Virus record (IMG/VR): IMGVR_UViG_3300047323_000160
Coordinates: 1 to 56,657 of that record
From: a virus
Length of the DNA: 56,657 nt
Reading direction: 5' to 3' (one strand)
Shown here: one piece after another, positions 28,701 through 37,586 of the stretch
Numbering within the stretch: the stretch's first letter is position 1
Layout of the letters: each line of letters begins with the position of its first letter
The notes under the pieces: model-generated
Database searches by the model: none
What the model saw: the letters and a program-made list of their open reading frames with translations, nothing else
Told to the model about the DNA's origin: nothing
Made by a program: the position numbers and the translations under genes

Positions 28701-29515
28701 TACGCTCTCAGAGTTCGTGCGAGACCGCCTTGATCGATCTCGTCGTTGCTCTGTCTATAGCGCTCGCTTTCAGGGTTGCTCGACGTTTCGTATGCCTCGA
28801 CGATCGCCTGGCAGACGGGATCGCGGACGATGTCGCTGGTGCGAAACTCGATCAGGCCGACGAACGGCAGGTGGCCGAGCCGGCGCACCGCGTCGACCAG
28901 GCCGGACGGGCCCTCGATGTCCTTCTGCGAGGGGTCGCCGTTGATGATGAAGCGGCTGTTCTCGCCGATCCGGGTCAGGAACATCTTCATGCCGGCCGGC
29001 GTCGCATTTTGCATCTCGTCGGCGAGCACCCATGCGTTCTTTAACGTGGCGCCACGCAGGAAGGCCAGCGGGCGCACCTCAATGGTCTTGGCCTTGATCA
29101 GGTATTCGAGCTGGCCGGAGCCCAGCCGTTCCTCCAGGGCGTCCCGGACGGGCCGGAAATAGGGTTCGATCTTCTCGTCGAGCTCGCCGGGCAGGAAGCC
29201 CAGCTTCTCCTCGGCAGCCTCGACGGCCGGCCGGGTGATGATGATCCGCTCGATCTCGCCCGCGAGCAGTGCCTCGGCGGCGAGCGCGGCAGCATACCAG
29301 GTCTTGCCGGTGCCGGCCGGGCCGATCCCGAAGGTCAGGCGCGAGGCGCGGATGGCGGCGCCGTAGAGCCTCTGGCGCTCAGTCAGCGGCTCGATCGGCC
29401 GCTTGCTGGCGCGCACGGGCGCCCTGACGGTTTCATCCTTGACGAGTTGCAGTAGCGGGCCGTGGTCCTTTGATTTCTTGGAACGTCTATCGAGGCGGGC
29501 GGCGGCGCGCGACAT
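28700..29515 (-). CDS. phoH: PhoH-like ATPase
   Basis: The 271-residue product has Walker A GPAGTGKT (65-72), TRPAVEAAEEKLGFLPGELDEK, Walker B VLADEMQNAT and NGDPSQKDI, the full PhoH signature. PhoH is common in phages and has been linked to RNA metabolism and stress. It may be a RNA helicase/nuclease partner, and its closeness to an Hfq-like protein fits an RNA role. It is encoded between the HslV-like gene and a 272-aa protein. Confidence 0.88.
   Translation of the reverse strand: MSRAAARLDRRSKKSKDHGPLLQLVKDETVRAPVRASKRPIEPLTERQRLYGAAIRASRLTFGIGPAGTGKTWYAAALAAEALLAGEIERIIITRPAVEAAEEKLGFLPGELDEKIEPYFRPVRDALEERLGSGQLEYLIKAKTIEVRPLAFLRGATLKNAWVLADEMQNATPAGMKMFLTRIGENSRFIINGDPSQKDIEGPSGLVDAVRRLGHLPFVGLIEFRTSDIVRDPVCQAIVEAYETSSNPESERYRQSNDEIDQGGLARTLRA
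28755..28778 (-). promoter_or_regulatory. Possible promoter, CAACCC-N12-CTATAG, inside phoH
   Basis: Fits the CTATAG group but lies entirely in the coding end of phoH (NPESERYR), so chance is not excluded. Confidence 0.2.
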
Positions 29516-29524
29516 GGTCTCAAC

Positions 29525-30025
29525 TCACTTTGGTCTTGGGGGCTTCGGCTTCTTTGGTTCAAACGAGAGCGTGTGAACCGGTAGTTTGGAGTAGCTGTCG
29601 ACCTTGCAGGCGATCGCGACGGCTTCGCGCGCGGACTTGCCGGCCAACATGGCGCCGATTGCGATCTTGCTGCCGGAGCCGACGGCCGAGAAACCGAGGT
29701 TCGCCGGGCAGACGGACGCGGAGAAGCGGCCACCCTCGCCCTCGTCGCATTCGACGAACCAGGCGTTGCCAGGGCTGAAGGCGATGATGAGAGCGCAATC
29801 GGTCTGACACGCCGCGATCTCCTGCTTCGAGGGGAGCTGCTTGTCGGTCTTGACCTTGTCGAGGAGAGCTAGAATGGCACGAGTGTCGGCGTCGCCCGAG
29901 AAACCCACGAGCGCGCCGGCCGAGGTGCGGCTGATCTTGCAGATCGAGGCTTCCTGCATACCGTAGCCGGTGACACAGGAATCGGAGGCCATGATGCCAT
30001 CCTTGAACGCAATCGTAGTCACCAT
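29525..30025 (-). CDS. HslV-like Ntn peptidase
   Basis: The 166-residue product starts MVTTIAFKDGIMASDS, placing Thr3/Thr4 where HslV and proteasome beta subunits have the N-terminal nucleophile. FSGDADTRA and VGSGSKIAIGAMLAGKSAREAV match the HslV core. Such peptidases form rings fed by an AAA+ unfoldase (HslU). None is seen next to it; the CobS-like AAA+ or host HslU could serve. AGGAGGCC precedes the ATG. Function in virion maturation or host takeover is open. Confidence 0.65.
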   Translation of the reverse strand: MVTTIAFKDGIMASDSCVTGYGMQEASICKISRTSAGALVGFSGDADTRAILALLDKVKTDKQLPSKQEIAACQTDCALIIAFSPGNAWFVECDEGEGGRFSASVCPANLGFSAVGSGSKIAIGAMLAGKSAREAVAIACKVDSYSKLPVHTLSFEPKKPKPPRPK

Positions 30026-30040
30026 GGCCTCCTGTAAATC

Positions 30041-30052
30041 GTCAGCGCTGAT
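30041..30052. promoter_or_regulatory. Dyad operator GTCAG-CG-CTGAT
   Basis: One mismatch, 16 bp from the HslV-like ATG. Together with the next site it brackets a CATAATAT -10 candidate. Confidence 0.5.
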
Positions 30053-30057
30053 ATTAT

Positions 30058-30069
30058 GTCAGCGCTGAC
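30058..30069. promoter_or_regulatory. Dyad operator GTCAG-CG-CTGAC (exact)
   Basis: Exact site 17 bp upstream of the previous one, between the tailspike and HslV-like genes. Confidence 0.6.
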
Positions 30070-30087
30070 TTACAAAACAAGACGGAA

Positions 30088-33000
30088 CTAGGCGAGCTGG
30101 CCCGAAATCACAACGACCGGCGCGTTGCCGGCATTGCTCATGACTTCGAGCTCGATCTTGGCATACTGGCCCGCCGTCTTGGTCAGGCCGGTGTAGCTGG
30201 TGATCGAGCCGCCGTTGACGAGAGCCGGAGTAACCTGGCCGGCGCCGCCCTGGATGATGGTCGTCTTGAACCCGGCCGGGGCATCCGGACGAACGTAAAT
30301 CTTGGCCGCAGCGGACACGTTCATATAGACCGTGTTGTTGTCGTCGGCCAATTGCAGCGTATAGGCAGCCGTCTGGGTGTTCACCAGGCGGCGGCGCGGA
30401 GCCGACGGCCGGATGAACCACTCATTGCCGAGCGTCACGGTGCAGGTGAAGCCCGTGCCCGTGCCCGTGGTTGCGGTCTGCGCCACCGTGCCGGTCGGCC
30501 CGGTCCAGTAGTTGCCCATGGTGTTGGGCACGATACCGGTGATGACGCCGCCGCTGACACTCGTAACCTTGCCAGTTGCCGCAACACCGTTCGTGGCAAT
30601 CGTGCCGCCGCCGATCGTCACGATGTCGTTCACCGCATGACCGGTGCCACCATTGACGATTGTGACGCCGGCAACGCCGAAGTTGACGACGGTCGCCAGG
30701 ACCGAAGTATTGGGTCCGTCGGTCGAGGTGACGCCGGCCGCGGTCGTGACCGTCACGCCGGCTGCGCCAACCCAGCTCACTGAGCCGAGATAGCCCTGCC
30801 AAAGCTCGACTTCGTAGCCGGCAATGAAGGTCGACGGAAGCGTGACGACGATCGGAGCGGCTTCCGACACCAGGAAGATGGTCGCACCCGTGCCAGCTCC
30901 CGAGGTCGTCGTCGCGCAAGGGTTGGCCGGCAGCGTGGTGTAGCTGCCAGGGTTGACCACTGCCAGTTCGGTCACGACGCCAGCAGACACCGTCTTGACC
31001 ATGAACGTTGCCGCGGTGCCGCCGGCTGCCAGCGTGCCACCCACAGCGGTCAGAATGTCGTTGACCGCATGACCGGTGCCGCCCGAGCCAAGGCCGCCGC
31101 CGGCGGCCTGGAGCGAAGCGCTGTTCAGCCGCTTGAGCTTGCCGCGATCGTTGGCAACAAGCGTGTAGGTGGTCGCAGCCAAAATCTCGGTGGTGCGCGG
31201 ACGCTGATGCGGCGCCGACGTGCCGCGATAGCCCTTGCCGACCGACAACTGCGCGTTGGTCCGATAAGCGACAACTCGGCCGTCGCCCATGTTCTGGGCG
31301 TTGGTGAGACTGCCGCCGACCTCGGTGAGCTTGTGAAGCGTCTGAAGGTTCGACGGGCCGGTCGGGAAATACGGAAGATCCTCACCCTCCTCGGCCACGA
31401 TGGTCGTCACGTTGATCGCGCTGGTCGGGCTGGTCGCGGTGATGCGGCACATTCCCAGGAAGGGCGAGACGTCGCTCTCGCGGGCGGGTTTCGCGCCGTT
31501 GAACACCTCGGTCAGAGCGTGACCGGCCACGACCGAGTTGCCATTGTAGACGCTGTAGAAGCGCCCCTTCCAGCAGCCTACGGCACCGTCGCCGTGCGTG
31601 TGCTCGACGGCCATTCGCTTCACGTTCGAATCCGACGAGGCCCGGAAGACCTGCTGCGGCGCCATCGTCAGGTTGAACGTCGCGCCGGTGCCCGCACCCG
31701 AGCTCACGCCCTGTGCGGCGGTAGCCGAAGGTGAGACCGAGTAGAGGCCATTGCTCTGCACAGCGATACCGGTGATGGCGCCCGCGGTGACGGTCGTCAC
31801 TTTGACGGTCGCGATCGTCTTGGACGAATACGGCGTGCCGCCGGAGATCGGGATAACGTCGCCCACAGCATGACCCGAGCCGCCGTTTGCGACGGTCGCG
31901 TAAAGCACGGCGTTGCCGGCGGCGGCGGCGCTCGCGATCAGGGCTTCGATATCGCCCGTGATTTTGCTCTCGCCATACATCGTGCCGACCACGTCGAAAA
32001 GCGGCCGGGTGCAGCCCGTCGCTTCCCATTTCGTGACGTTCTCGAAGACCGTGCCGTTGAGATTGCAGACCAGCATGAAGCAGCGGTCGTAGCCAGGCAG
32101 GCGCAGAGAATCGGACCAGCCAGGCAACGTCAGGTGCTTGAAGCTGCACTTGTCGATGGTCGAGGTGTTGGTCGATCCGTATGCGCGGATATTGTCGTCC
32201 CAGAACACGGCATTGCCGACGTTCTCGGTGAACAGGCTGTCGAACTGGATGCCGGACAGGAAGCCCGGTGCCGGCGTCGGCATGCCGGTCGCCCAGTTGG
32301 CCGGCGTCGCCTCCTTGAAGAAGACGAAGGGCGAGGTGCCGAAGAACGGACGGCCGCGGACATGCCAGGTTCCCATCGCGCCGCCGTAGGCGAAGCCGAC
32401 GCACGCGAAACGGTTGTTTCCGGTCACGAACTTGTCGTCGATGGTCAAATCGCCATAGAGATACGGCGAGTTGTGGTTCATGTAGATGCCGTAGTAGTTG
32501 CGATTAAGCTGAACGTGCTTCAGCGTCGTGTGATCGCCCACGATATCGAGGCCGGCATAGAACCAGGAGATCTTGACGTTGACCAGCTCGCGATGCGAGG
32601 CCCAGCAGATGGCGCTCATGTTGCAGCCGGTAACGCCGATCTGATGCACGCCGCCGAGCAGCGTGTAGGCGGGGCCTACCAGCGAGAGATCGCGAAACCA
32701 GCCGGAGCTGACATTGGCGTTGGTGGTGCCGTAACGGCTGTCCGCCTGCAAGCCGATGGGGTCGCCTGCCTGCTGACCGCACATGACAGCGTATTCGGAG
32801 TTGGGCGTCGCGCCCATATCAGCGGTCCACTGAAGGACGGTCACAAGATCACCGTCGCCCATCCAGTTCACCTGGGCATTGTTCGGCCCGTAAGGCGTCA
32901 GAGGCTCGTCGCGGGACAGCGGAAACTTGAGCGGACCCTGACACGGCGACATCATGTATTTGCCGGCCGGCGTATAGACGACGCCACCATTGGCGGTCGC

Positions 33001-33315
33001 AGCGTCAATGGCGAACTGGTGCGCGTGCCAGTCGAGCGATTCGGTCAGCGCGAGCGCGCGCGGAAAGGTGGCTTGTGCAGCGGCGAGCGTCGCGAAGACG
33101 GAGCTCAGATCGCGCGGGGTGCCGTCACCGACGCCGGCGAAGGCCTTGACGTTGTAGACCTGCTGCGGCTGCGCCTTGCGACCGCCAAGCAGTTGCGGCA
33201 GCAGGGGATCGGTATTCGGACCGGGAGAGCGCGGTCCGCTCGTCGGGATGCCGGCATCGGCCTGCCCAATAACATTGCCCGGCGGGCTCGAAATACCGTC
33301 ATCGACGAAAGGCAT
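30088..33315 (-). CDS. Tailspike with pectate-lyase-like beta-helix, 1075 aa
   Basis: After a ~50-residue attachment segment, YNVKAFAGVGDGTPRDL and FAIDAATANGGVVYTPAGKYMM give the classic start of a pectate-lyase-type right-handed beta-helix, as in tailspike depolymerases. Three ~75-residue modules with the pattern NGGTGHAVNDIVTIGGGT...GAGTGATF occur in the C-terminal half (DNA about 31680-31905, 30870-31090, 30430-30665). The C-terminus is a small beta domain. It should bind or cut host surface polysaccharide. CAGGAG precedes the ATG, and a dyad promoter lies upstream. The enzyme specificity is unknown. Confidence 0.75.
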   Translation of the reverse strand: MPFVDDGISSPPGNVIGQADAGIPTSGPRSPGPNTDPLLPQLLGGRKAQPQQVYNVKAFAGVGDGTPRDLSSVFATLAAAQATFPRALALTESLDWHAHQFAIDAATANGGVVYTPAGKYMMSPCQGPLKFPLSRDEPLTPYGPNNAQVNWMGDGDLVTVLQWTADMGATPNSEYAVMCGQQAGDPIGLQADSRYGTTNANVSSGWFRDLSLVGPAYTLLGGVHQIGVTGCNMSAICWASHRELVNVKISWFYAGLDIVGDHTTLKHVQLNRNYYGIYMNHNSPYLYGDLTIDDKFVTGNNRFACVGFAYGGAMGTWHVRGRPFFGTSPFVFFKEATPANWATGMPTPAPGFLSGIQFDSLFTENVGNAVFWDDNIRAYGSTNTSTIDKCSFKHLTLPGWSDSLRLPGYDRCFMLVCNLNGTVFENVTKWEATGCTRPLFDVVGTMYGESKITGDIEALIASAAAAGNAVLYATVANGGSGHAVGDVIPISGGTPYSSKTIATVKVTTVTAGAITGIAVQSNGLYSVSPSATAAQGVSSGAGTGATFNLTMAPQQVFRASSDSNVKRMAVEHTHGDGAVGCWKGRFYSVYNGNSVVAGHALTEVFNGAKPARESDVSPFLGMCRITATSPTSAINVTTIVAEEGEDLPYFPTGPSNLQTLHKLTEVGGSLTNAQNMGDGRVVAYRTNAQLSVGKGYRGTSAPHQRPRTTEILAATTYTLVANDRGKLKRLNSASLQAAGGGLGSGGTGHAVNDILTAVGGTLAAGGTAATFMVKTVSAGVVTELAVVNPGSYTTLPANPCATTTSGAGTGATIFLVSEAAPIVVTLPSTFIAGYEVELWQGYLGSVSWVGAAGVTVTTAAGVTSTDGPNTSVLATVVNFGVAGVTIVNGGTGHAVNDIVTIGGGTIATNGVAATGKVTSVSGGVITGIVPNTMGNYWTGPTGTVAQTATTGTGTGFTCTVTLGNEWFIRPSAPRRRLVNTQTAAYTLQLADDNNTVYMNVSAAAKIYVRPDAPAGFKTTIIQGGAGQVTPALVNGGSITSYTGLTKTAGQYAKIELEVMSNAGNAPVVVISGQLA

Positions 33316-33346
33316 GGGAAACTCCTGAGATCTTCAACGAGTATAA

Positions 33347-33358
33347 GTCAGGGCTGAC
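33347..33358. promoter_or_regulatory. Dyad operator/promoter GTCAG-GG-CTGAC (exact) plus TATACT
   Basis: On the minus strand the dyad abuts TATACT (33345-33340), 25 nt before the tailspike ATG. GGCTGGCAT lies where a -35 would be. Confidence 0.65.
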
Positions 33359-33403
33359 TAAAATGCCAGCCTGAACTTGTAATCGCACGTCGGGACGGGA
33401 GGA

Positions 33404-33426
33404 TCCGGGATATGATTAATCCCGGA
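33404..33426. terminator. Hairpin at the end of the 187-aa structural gene
   Basis: TCCGGGAT/ATCCCGGA, 8-bp perfect arms with a 7-nt loop, spanning the stop codon of the gene. No T-run follows; it may give partial termination or mRNA protection. Confidence 0.3.
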
Positions 33427-33979
33427 ACACTTCCAGAGCCAAGGTGAAGGTCTCGCCACTCACCGGCACATAGGCGCTGCGAACTTCGATCAGCGCGTAG
33501 ATGTTCGTGGTGCCAGTCTTCGGATCGAAGATGATCTCGGAGCCGACGTTCGGCACGCCGATGCACTTGACGCCGTCCGAGAACGCGCGGGCGTTTGCGC
33601 TGGTCATGTCGAAGTCCATCGAGCCGATGTAGGTCAGCGCACCGCCCGTCTGGAACGCGCCATTGTCACCGGCCGCCGGCACGGGAACGTCCTTGTAGAG
33701 ATGGACGCGGAAGATGGCGTTGGCCGTCCCTGTGCTGCTCTTGGTGAGCCGACCGCGACGAATGACGCCGGTGCGATCGGCGACACGGGCCGCAGACAGC
33801 ACCAGAGGGGCGACGGAGCCGGCCGTCACGTTGTTGGCGACCAGATCGCCGCTGGCATAGGCGTTGGTATCGGCAGGGCGCGCGAAGCTCGCAACGACGA
33901 CGGCGCTATTGCCGCCAACCTCGCCGAGGTGCGTCTCGACGGCACTCTTCATGGGATAGTTGGCAACAAGACCAGACAT
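33416..33979 (-). CDS. Putative structural protein, 187 aa
   Basis: The sequence is beta-rich and Ala/Gly/Val-rich (GGNSAVVVASFARPADTNAYASGDLVANN..., IGSMDFDM, FTLALEVFRD), typical of small virion proteins. ATG 33979 is chosen because GGAGGG lies just upstream and the dyad promoter fits. It has its own promoter and sits among tail genes, so a decoration or tail-surface role is likely. Confidence 0.6.
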   Translation of the reverse strand: MSGLVANYPMKSAVETHLGEVGGNSAVVVASFARPADTNAYASGDLVANNVTAGSVAPLVLSAARVADRTGVIRRGRLTKSSTGTANAIFRVHLYKDVPVPAAGDNGAFQTGGALTYIGSMDFDMTSANARAFSDGVKCIGVPNVGSEIIFDPKTGTTNIYALIEVRSAYVPVSGETFTLALEVFRD

Positions 33980-34011
33980 AGAACCCTCCAGGATGATGGC
34001 CACCAATATAA

Positions 34012-34023
34012 GTCAGGACGGAC
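34012..34023. promoter_or_regulatory. Dyad operator/promoter GTCAG-GA-CGGAC plus TATATT
   Basis: One mismatch. It abuts TATATT (34010-34005), 26 nt before ATG 33979; GGGCTGGTTT lies near -35. Confidence 0.55.
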
Positions 34024-34074
34024 TGATAAACCAGCCCCAACTAATGGCAGCGCTAGATAAATCGATCGGCTCGT

Positions 34075-35613
34075 TTAACTGAGAATGCCCGAGTTCTTGG
34101 CAGCGATGATCGCCGCACTAGCATCTTCGTTGCCCGGAGATCCGTCATGGATACCGTCCGAGGTCAGCGCCATAGCAACAGCGGTTCCCGCGACGACGGT
34201 CGGCGCATACGCCGTTTGTCCAGTCGCAGACGTGACATCCCAGACGCTTCCGGGCGTCACATCGGCAACCGCGCCGATGGTCTTTCGCACCCAACCAGAT
34301 GCACCCACGCCGACAATCATGAAGTCGCCCTGTCGCGGCCTGATCGAGCCCGTGATCCTCAGAACGACGCCGGACGAAACGTCACTGACGACCGTGTAGA
34401 TTCGGCCTGGCGCTTTCCACCTGTCGGGGAAGGTCGTGTCAGCCCAATAGGGCGTCACGTCGACGTGGTCGTCGTTGCCCTTGTTCGCCAGGATCATGTC
34501 GCGGACAACCCATCGCTCACCGTCAGGCAATGCGTTCGGCGCGGTCACACTCTGCGTGGCCGGGTCGGTCCACTGCTTGGTTGCGTCGGTTTCCTGCGCC
34601 AGCGGGTTCGGCGTGATCTGAATGATGCGCGGCGGCCGTTTGCCGACGTGGCGCATCTGGCGCATGTAGCTGTAGGACTTCATGCGCCTTTGGTTCAGAA
34701 TGTCAGGCCCCTGCCCGGTGACGCTGTTGTTTACGTGGTTCGTGACGTGGTCATCGAACGGATATCCGACCTCGCGCAACATCCGCTCGCGCAGGGCGTA
34801 GTTTGCCGGCGAGATGGCGTCCATATTGGTCGAACCGACCGCGAACATTCCGAACGGAATGCTGCCGATACCCGTGCTGTCGTCCATTCCGATCGGAAAA
34901 TAGCCAATGTTGGCTCGAGCGCCGTTCTGATTGGATGCGTCGGTGGTGCCGCCGGCCATCAGACTGTCGCCATTCGCCAAGAAAATATTGGTGTCCAGTC
35001 CAACCAGCTTGCCGATGATGGCGTAGGGACCACGGCAGAGCAGCCCGAACGTCGGCGTCGGCACCGTTCCTGTGGTTAGAAAGCCCGCTTGGGTCGTCGT
35101 GCCCTGTCCGCCCCGGTCCCCGAATTTGGCGGAGATAGGATTGTAGCCGCAAGGACGCCTAATCCCGACCGCCAAGTCATCCGTGTTGATGATCGAGAAC
35201 TGCGTATAGGGCGGAATTTCGGGCGCGGCACCTGGATCGGTCCAAATCCACGGCTTACTGTCCCAGGTGTAATTGTCGCCGCCATTCATCGGCAGCGCGT
35301 AGCGCGTTCCCGCGACCTTGAGGCGGATGCCCTGCATGATGCCGCCGGGGTCGCCGACAACCTCGAATGGTGCGGTGCCGGTTTGCGGCGTCACGAAGTT
35401 TGTAAAGCAGACCCGCAAATCCTGAACGGCGTATTTGCCGGTGTAGAAGACCTGTTCGGCGACCGTGAACCGGGAGCCGGCAGATGCTGCGACAAAGACG
35501 TAAGAGGGGCGTTGGCGATTGCTACAGAACCGATAGCCCTGATCTTCGACAGGCTGAAGGCCGCCCGAAGAGGCACCGTAGATAGCTCGCCTTGAGGGAA
35601 TATTCTGAAACAT
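34075..35613 (-). CDS. SGNH-hydrolase-like tail protein, 512 aa
   Basis: Two SGNH-family blocks are visible: the nucleophile block NGDSLMAGG (about 215-223) and the Asp-His block SDGIHDG (about 482-488). They are separated by ~260 residues and flanked by beta-rich sequence. Such phage proteins deacetylate or de-esterify surface polysaccharides. The block with the catalytic Gly/Asn is not clear. With the tailspike gene downstream, a pair for host-surface modification is plausible. Confidence 0.55.
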   Translation of the reverse strand: MFQNIPSRRAIYGASSGGLQPVEDQGYRFCSNRQRPSYVFVAASAGSRFTVAEQVFYTGKYAVQDLRVCFTNFVTPQTGTAPFEVVGDPGGIMQGIRLKVAGTRYALPMNGGDNYTWDSKPWIWTDPGAAPEIPPYTQFSIINTDDLAVGIRRPCGYNPISAKFGDRGGQGTTTQAGFLTTGTVPTPTFGLLCRGPYAIIGKLVGLDTNIFLANGDSLMAGGTTDASNQNGARANIGYFPIGMDDSTGIGSIPFGMFAVGSTNMDAISPANYALRERMLREVGYPFDDHVTNHVNNSVTGQGPDILNQRRMKSYSYMRQMRHVGKRPPRIIQITPNPLAQETDATKQWTDPATQSVTAPNALPDGERWVVRDMILANKGNDDHVDVTPYWADTTFPDRWKAPGRIYTVVSDVSSGVVLRITGSIRPRQGDFMIVGVGASGWVRKTIGAVADVTPGSVWDVTSATGQTAYAPTVVAGTAVAMALTSDGIHDGSPGNEDASAAIIAAKNSGILS

Positions 35614-35656
35614 GCCTGACGCCTGAAATACGATATGTCGATCGGCGCAAGTATAA

Positions 35657-35668
35657 GTCAGAACGGAC
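35657..35668. promoter_or_regulatory. Dyad operator/promoter GTCAG-AA-CGGAC plus TATACT
   Basis: One mismatch; abuts TATACT (35655-35650) before the SGNH-like gene. GGCTAGAAT near -35 includes the stop of the upstream gene. Confidence 0.55.
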
Positions 35669-35675
35669 TGACATT

Positions 35676-37568
35676 CTAGCCTCTAAATTTGCCATTCTGA
35701 AGCGTAATAATTGCGCGCTTGCCGTCCGGATACTGAACCACGCAGGCCACGGCCCAGGAGCTCGGCCCCTTGTTGTAGCCATGGTTGAGCTCGAGGGCGC
35801 CGGCGACATAGACGCCATCCTCGATCGCCGGCGAATGCTTGTCGCCGATCGTCATCTTGACGCCCATGCGAGCAAAGCTGGCGACGGTTCCCTTGACGCC
35901 ATTCGGGCCGCGGAAGCCATGATGCCCGTGCTCGATGCCGTCGATCTTGTAGGATTTGCCGTCGTAGGCCCAGAAGACGCCGTCCAGCGCCCTGCCCTTC
36001 ATTCGGCGCCCGAGGGTCTCGAGCAGGCTCCAATTCGGCGTCTTGGCGAAGGTGTCGCGGCAACGGGCAATGACCTCGTGTCGGTCGAGCAGATCGCTTT
36101 CGAGCTGGTTGCCCAGGCGCGCATTGATGCCGTCCATCCGGAAGCGGCCTTCCACAACGTAGCGGTTCAGCGCGATGTCATGATTGGCTTCAATAACGAC
36201 GGACTTGGTTCCCTTGCGCTTGGTCTGGATCAGGAAGTCGAAGGCCTCGTCAGCCTCGTTGACCACGATACCCTTGCCCCGGAATGCCTGTTCGTAATTG
36301 TGCATCGGGTCTTTGGCGTGGTGGTGGTTCCGATCCTCATTGTCGAAGAAGTCGTGATAGGTCATCTCCTCGGGATCGAGGACGTCGACCAGGCTCTTGC
36401 GGTCTTTCCATTCCGGGAGCACCTGACGGCAGGGCTTGCCGGTGAGCGGATCCCAGCCCCAGATCGAGCGCGCATTGATCGGCCCCATCTTGGCGCGGTG
36501 GCTGTCCGGCGTCGTCAGGGCGCGGGCGCGGTGCTTGCCCCGGATGACCCTGCCGTCAATCACATAGGCGTCGAGGTCGTAGAAGGCACCCTCTTTGCTC
36601 GCCGAGATGTGCCGGCAGAACACGTCGCCGTCCTGGTCGAACTCGACGACGACGGCGCCGAGGACATGATGAAACAGGCTCTTGATGCCGGCCTTGCGGG
36701 GAATGACCTTCGGCCTGGTCACCAGGCCGGTCGACATCACCTGCACGGCCTGCACGTCCGGATCCGTCGACGGGACTGACCGAAGTTGGCGCTTCGAGTG
36801 GGGAAAGACGGCCCATTTGCCGCGCGAGTTGGCGATCAGGTCGTCGATCGGCTTGGACGCGGTCGGGATGATGTTCATCTGACCGCAGAACATAAAGCTG
36901 GGCCCGATCTCGAGCTGACCGAAGCAGAGATGGTCTTTCAGGACCGGATCGTAGGCGCGTGCGGTGGGGTTGTTCTCGCTCCACCATTGGGTCTCGTAGG
37001 TGCCAGGCCCGACCGCGATCTCGGCGCCGATCGACTTGGCGTAGGCCTTGAGGTTGATCCAGAAGTCCTTGTGAACCTCGGTGTCGTTCTGGGCGCCGGT
37101 GAGGATGAAGCGGCGGCCGCGCGGGTCGGCGATCGGGGCGACCAGGGGCGTCGCATTGAGCCAGGTTCGGGGCGTGCTCTCCTTCGGCACATAGGCGAAG
37201 GCGTCCCGGTCCCATTTCCGGGTCATGAAGCTCTCGACCTGGATGCAGGCCGGATTGATCAGCGGGAATTTGGAGCTCGTCGTCAGGGCCGTGATCTGAT
37301 CGGCAAGATCCAGCGCGCGAGCATGGGCGTGCTGCTCGGGCGTCTGTTCTGGCCCCTTCTTGATGACCTTCACAAACTGATTGTTGCCACGGTTGATCAG
37401 CTTGGGGAGGGTATCGTCGAGCCGGGTTCGCGCGCGATAGGTCGCTGCCTTGTTTCGAATCGTCTGGTAGGAAATGCCCAGGCTAGCTGCGAGGTCCGAG
37501 AGCGCCGGATACTTCTTCGTGTCGTTGTAGGCTTTGACGAAACGCTTGAGCTCGGCCGGAAGAGTCAC
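35676..37568 (-). CDS. T5 A1-like metallophosphoesterase with N-terminal HTH, 630 aa
   Basis: Residues 1-50 contain an HTH (YPALSDLAASLGISYQTIRNKA). The large remainder has metallophosphoesterase-like motifs: EANHD (about 492), HGHHGFRG (about 568) and GDKHSPAIEDG (about 591), with IADPRG near 149. The order and the late HGH/GxxH pair resemble phage T5 A1, which is needed for host DNA degradation and DNA transfer. The first GD motif is not clear. The start is GTG after AGAGG. Here it stands alone with its own dyad-linked promoter, between lysis and tail genes. Confidence 0.45.
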   Translation of the reverse strand: MTLPAELKRFVKAYNDTKKYPALSDLAASLGISYQTIRNKAATYRARTRLDDTLPKLINRGNNQFVKVIKKGPEQTPEQHAHARALDLADQITALTTSSKFPLINPACIQVESFMTRKWDRDAFAYVPKESTPRTWLNATPLVAPIADPRGRRFILTGAQNDTEVHKDFWINLKAYAKSIGAEIAVGPGTYETQWWSENNPTARAYDPVLKDHLCFGQLEIGPSFMFCGQMNIIPTASKPIDDLIANSRGKWAVFPHSKRQLRSVPSTDPDVQAVQVMSTGLVTRPKVIPRKAGIKSLFHHVLGAVVVEFDQDGDVFCRHISASKEGAFYDLDAYVIDGRVIRGKHRARALTTPDSHRAKMGPINARSIWGWDPLTGKPCRQVLPEWKDRKSLVDVLDPEEMTYHDFFDNEDRNHHHAKDPMHNYEQAFRGKGIVVNEADEAFDFLIQTKRKGTKSVVIEANHDIALNRYVVEGRFRMDGINARLGNQLESDLLDRHEVIARCRDTFAKTPNWSLLETLGRRMKGRALDGVFWAYDGKSYKIDGIEHGHHGFRGPNGVKGTVASFARMGVKMTIGDKHSPAIEDGVYVAGALELNHGYNKGPSSWAVACVVQYPDGKRAIITLQNGKFRG

Positions 37569-37586
37569 AATCTAACCTCTGTATCA

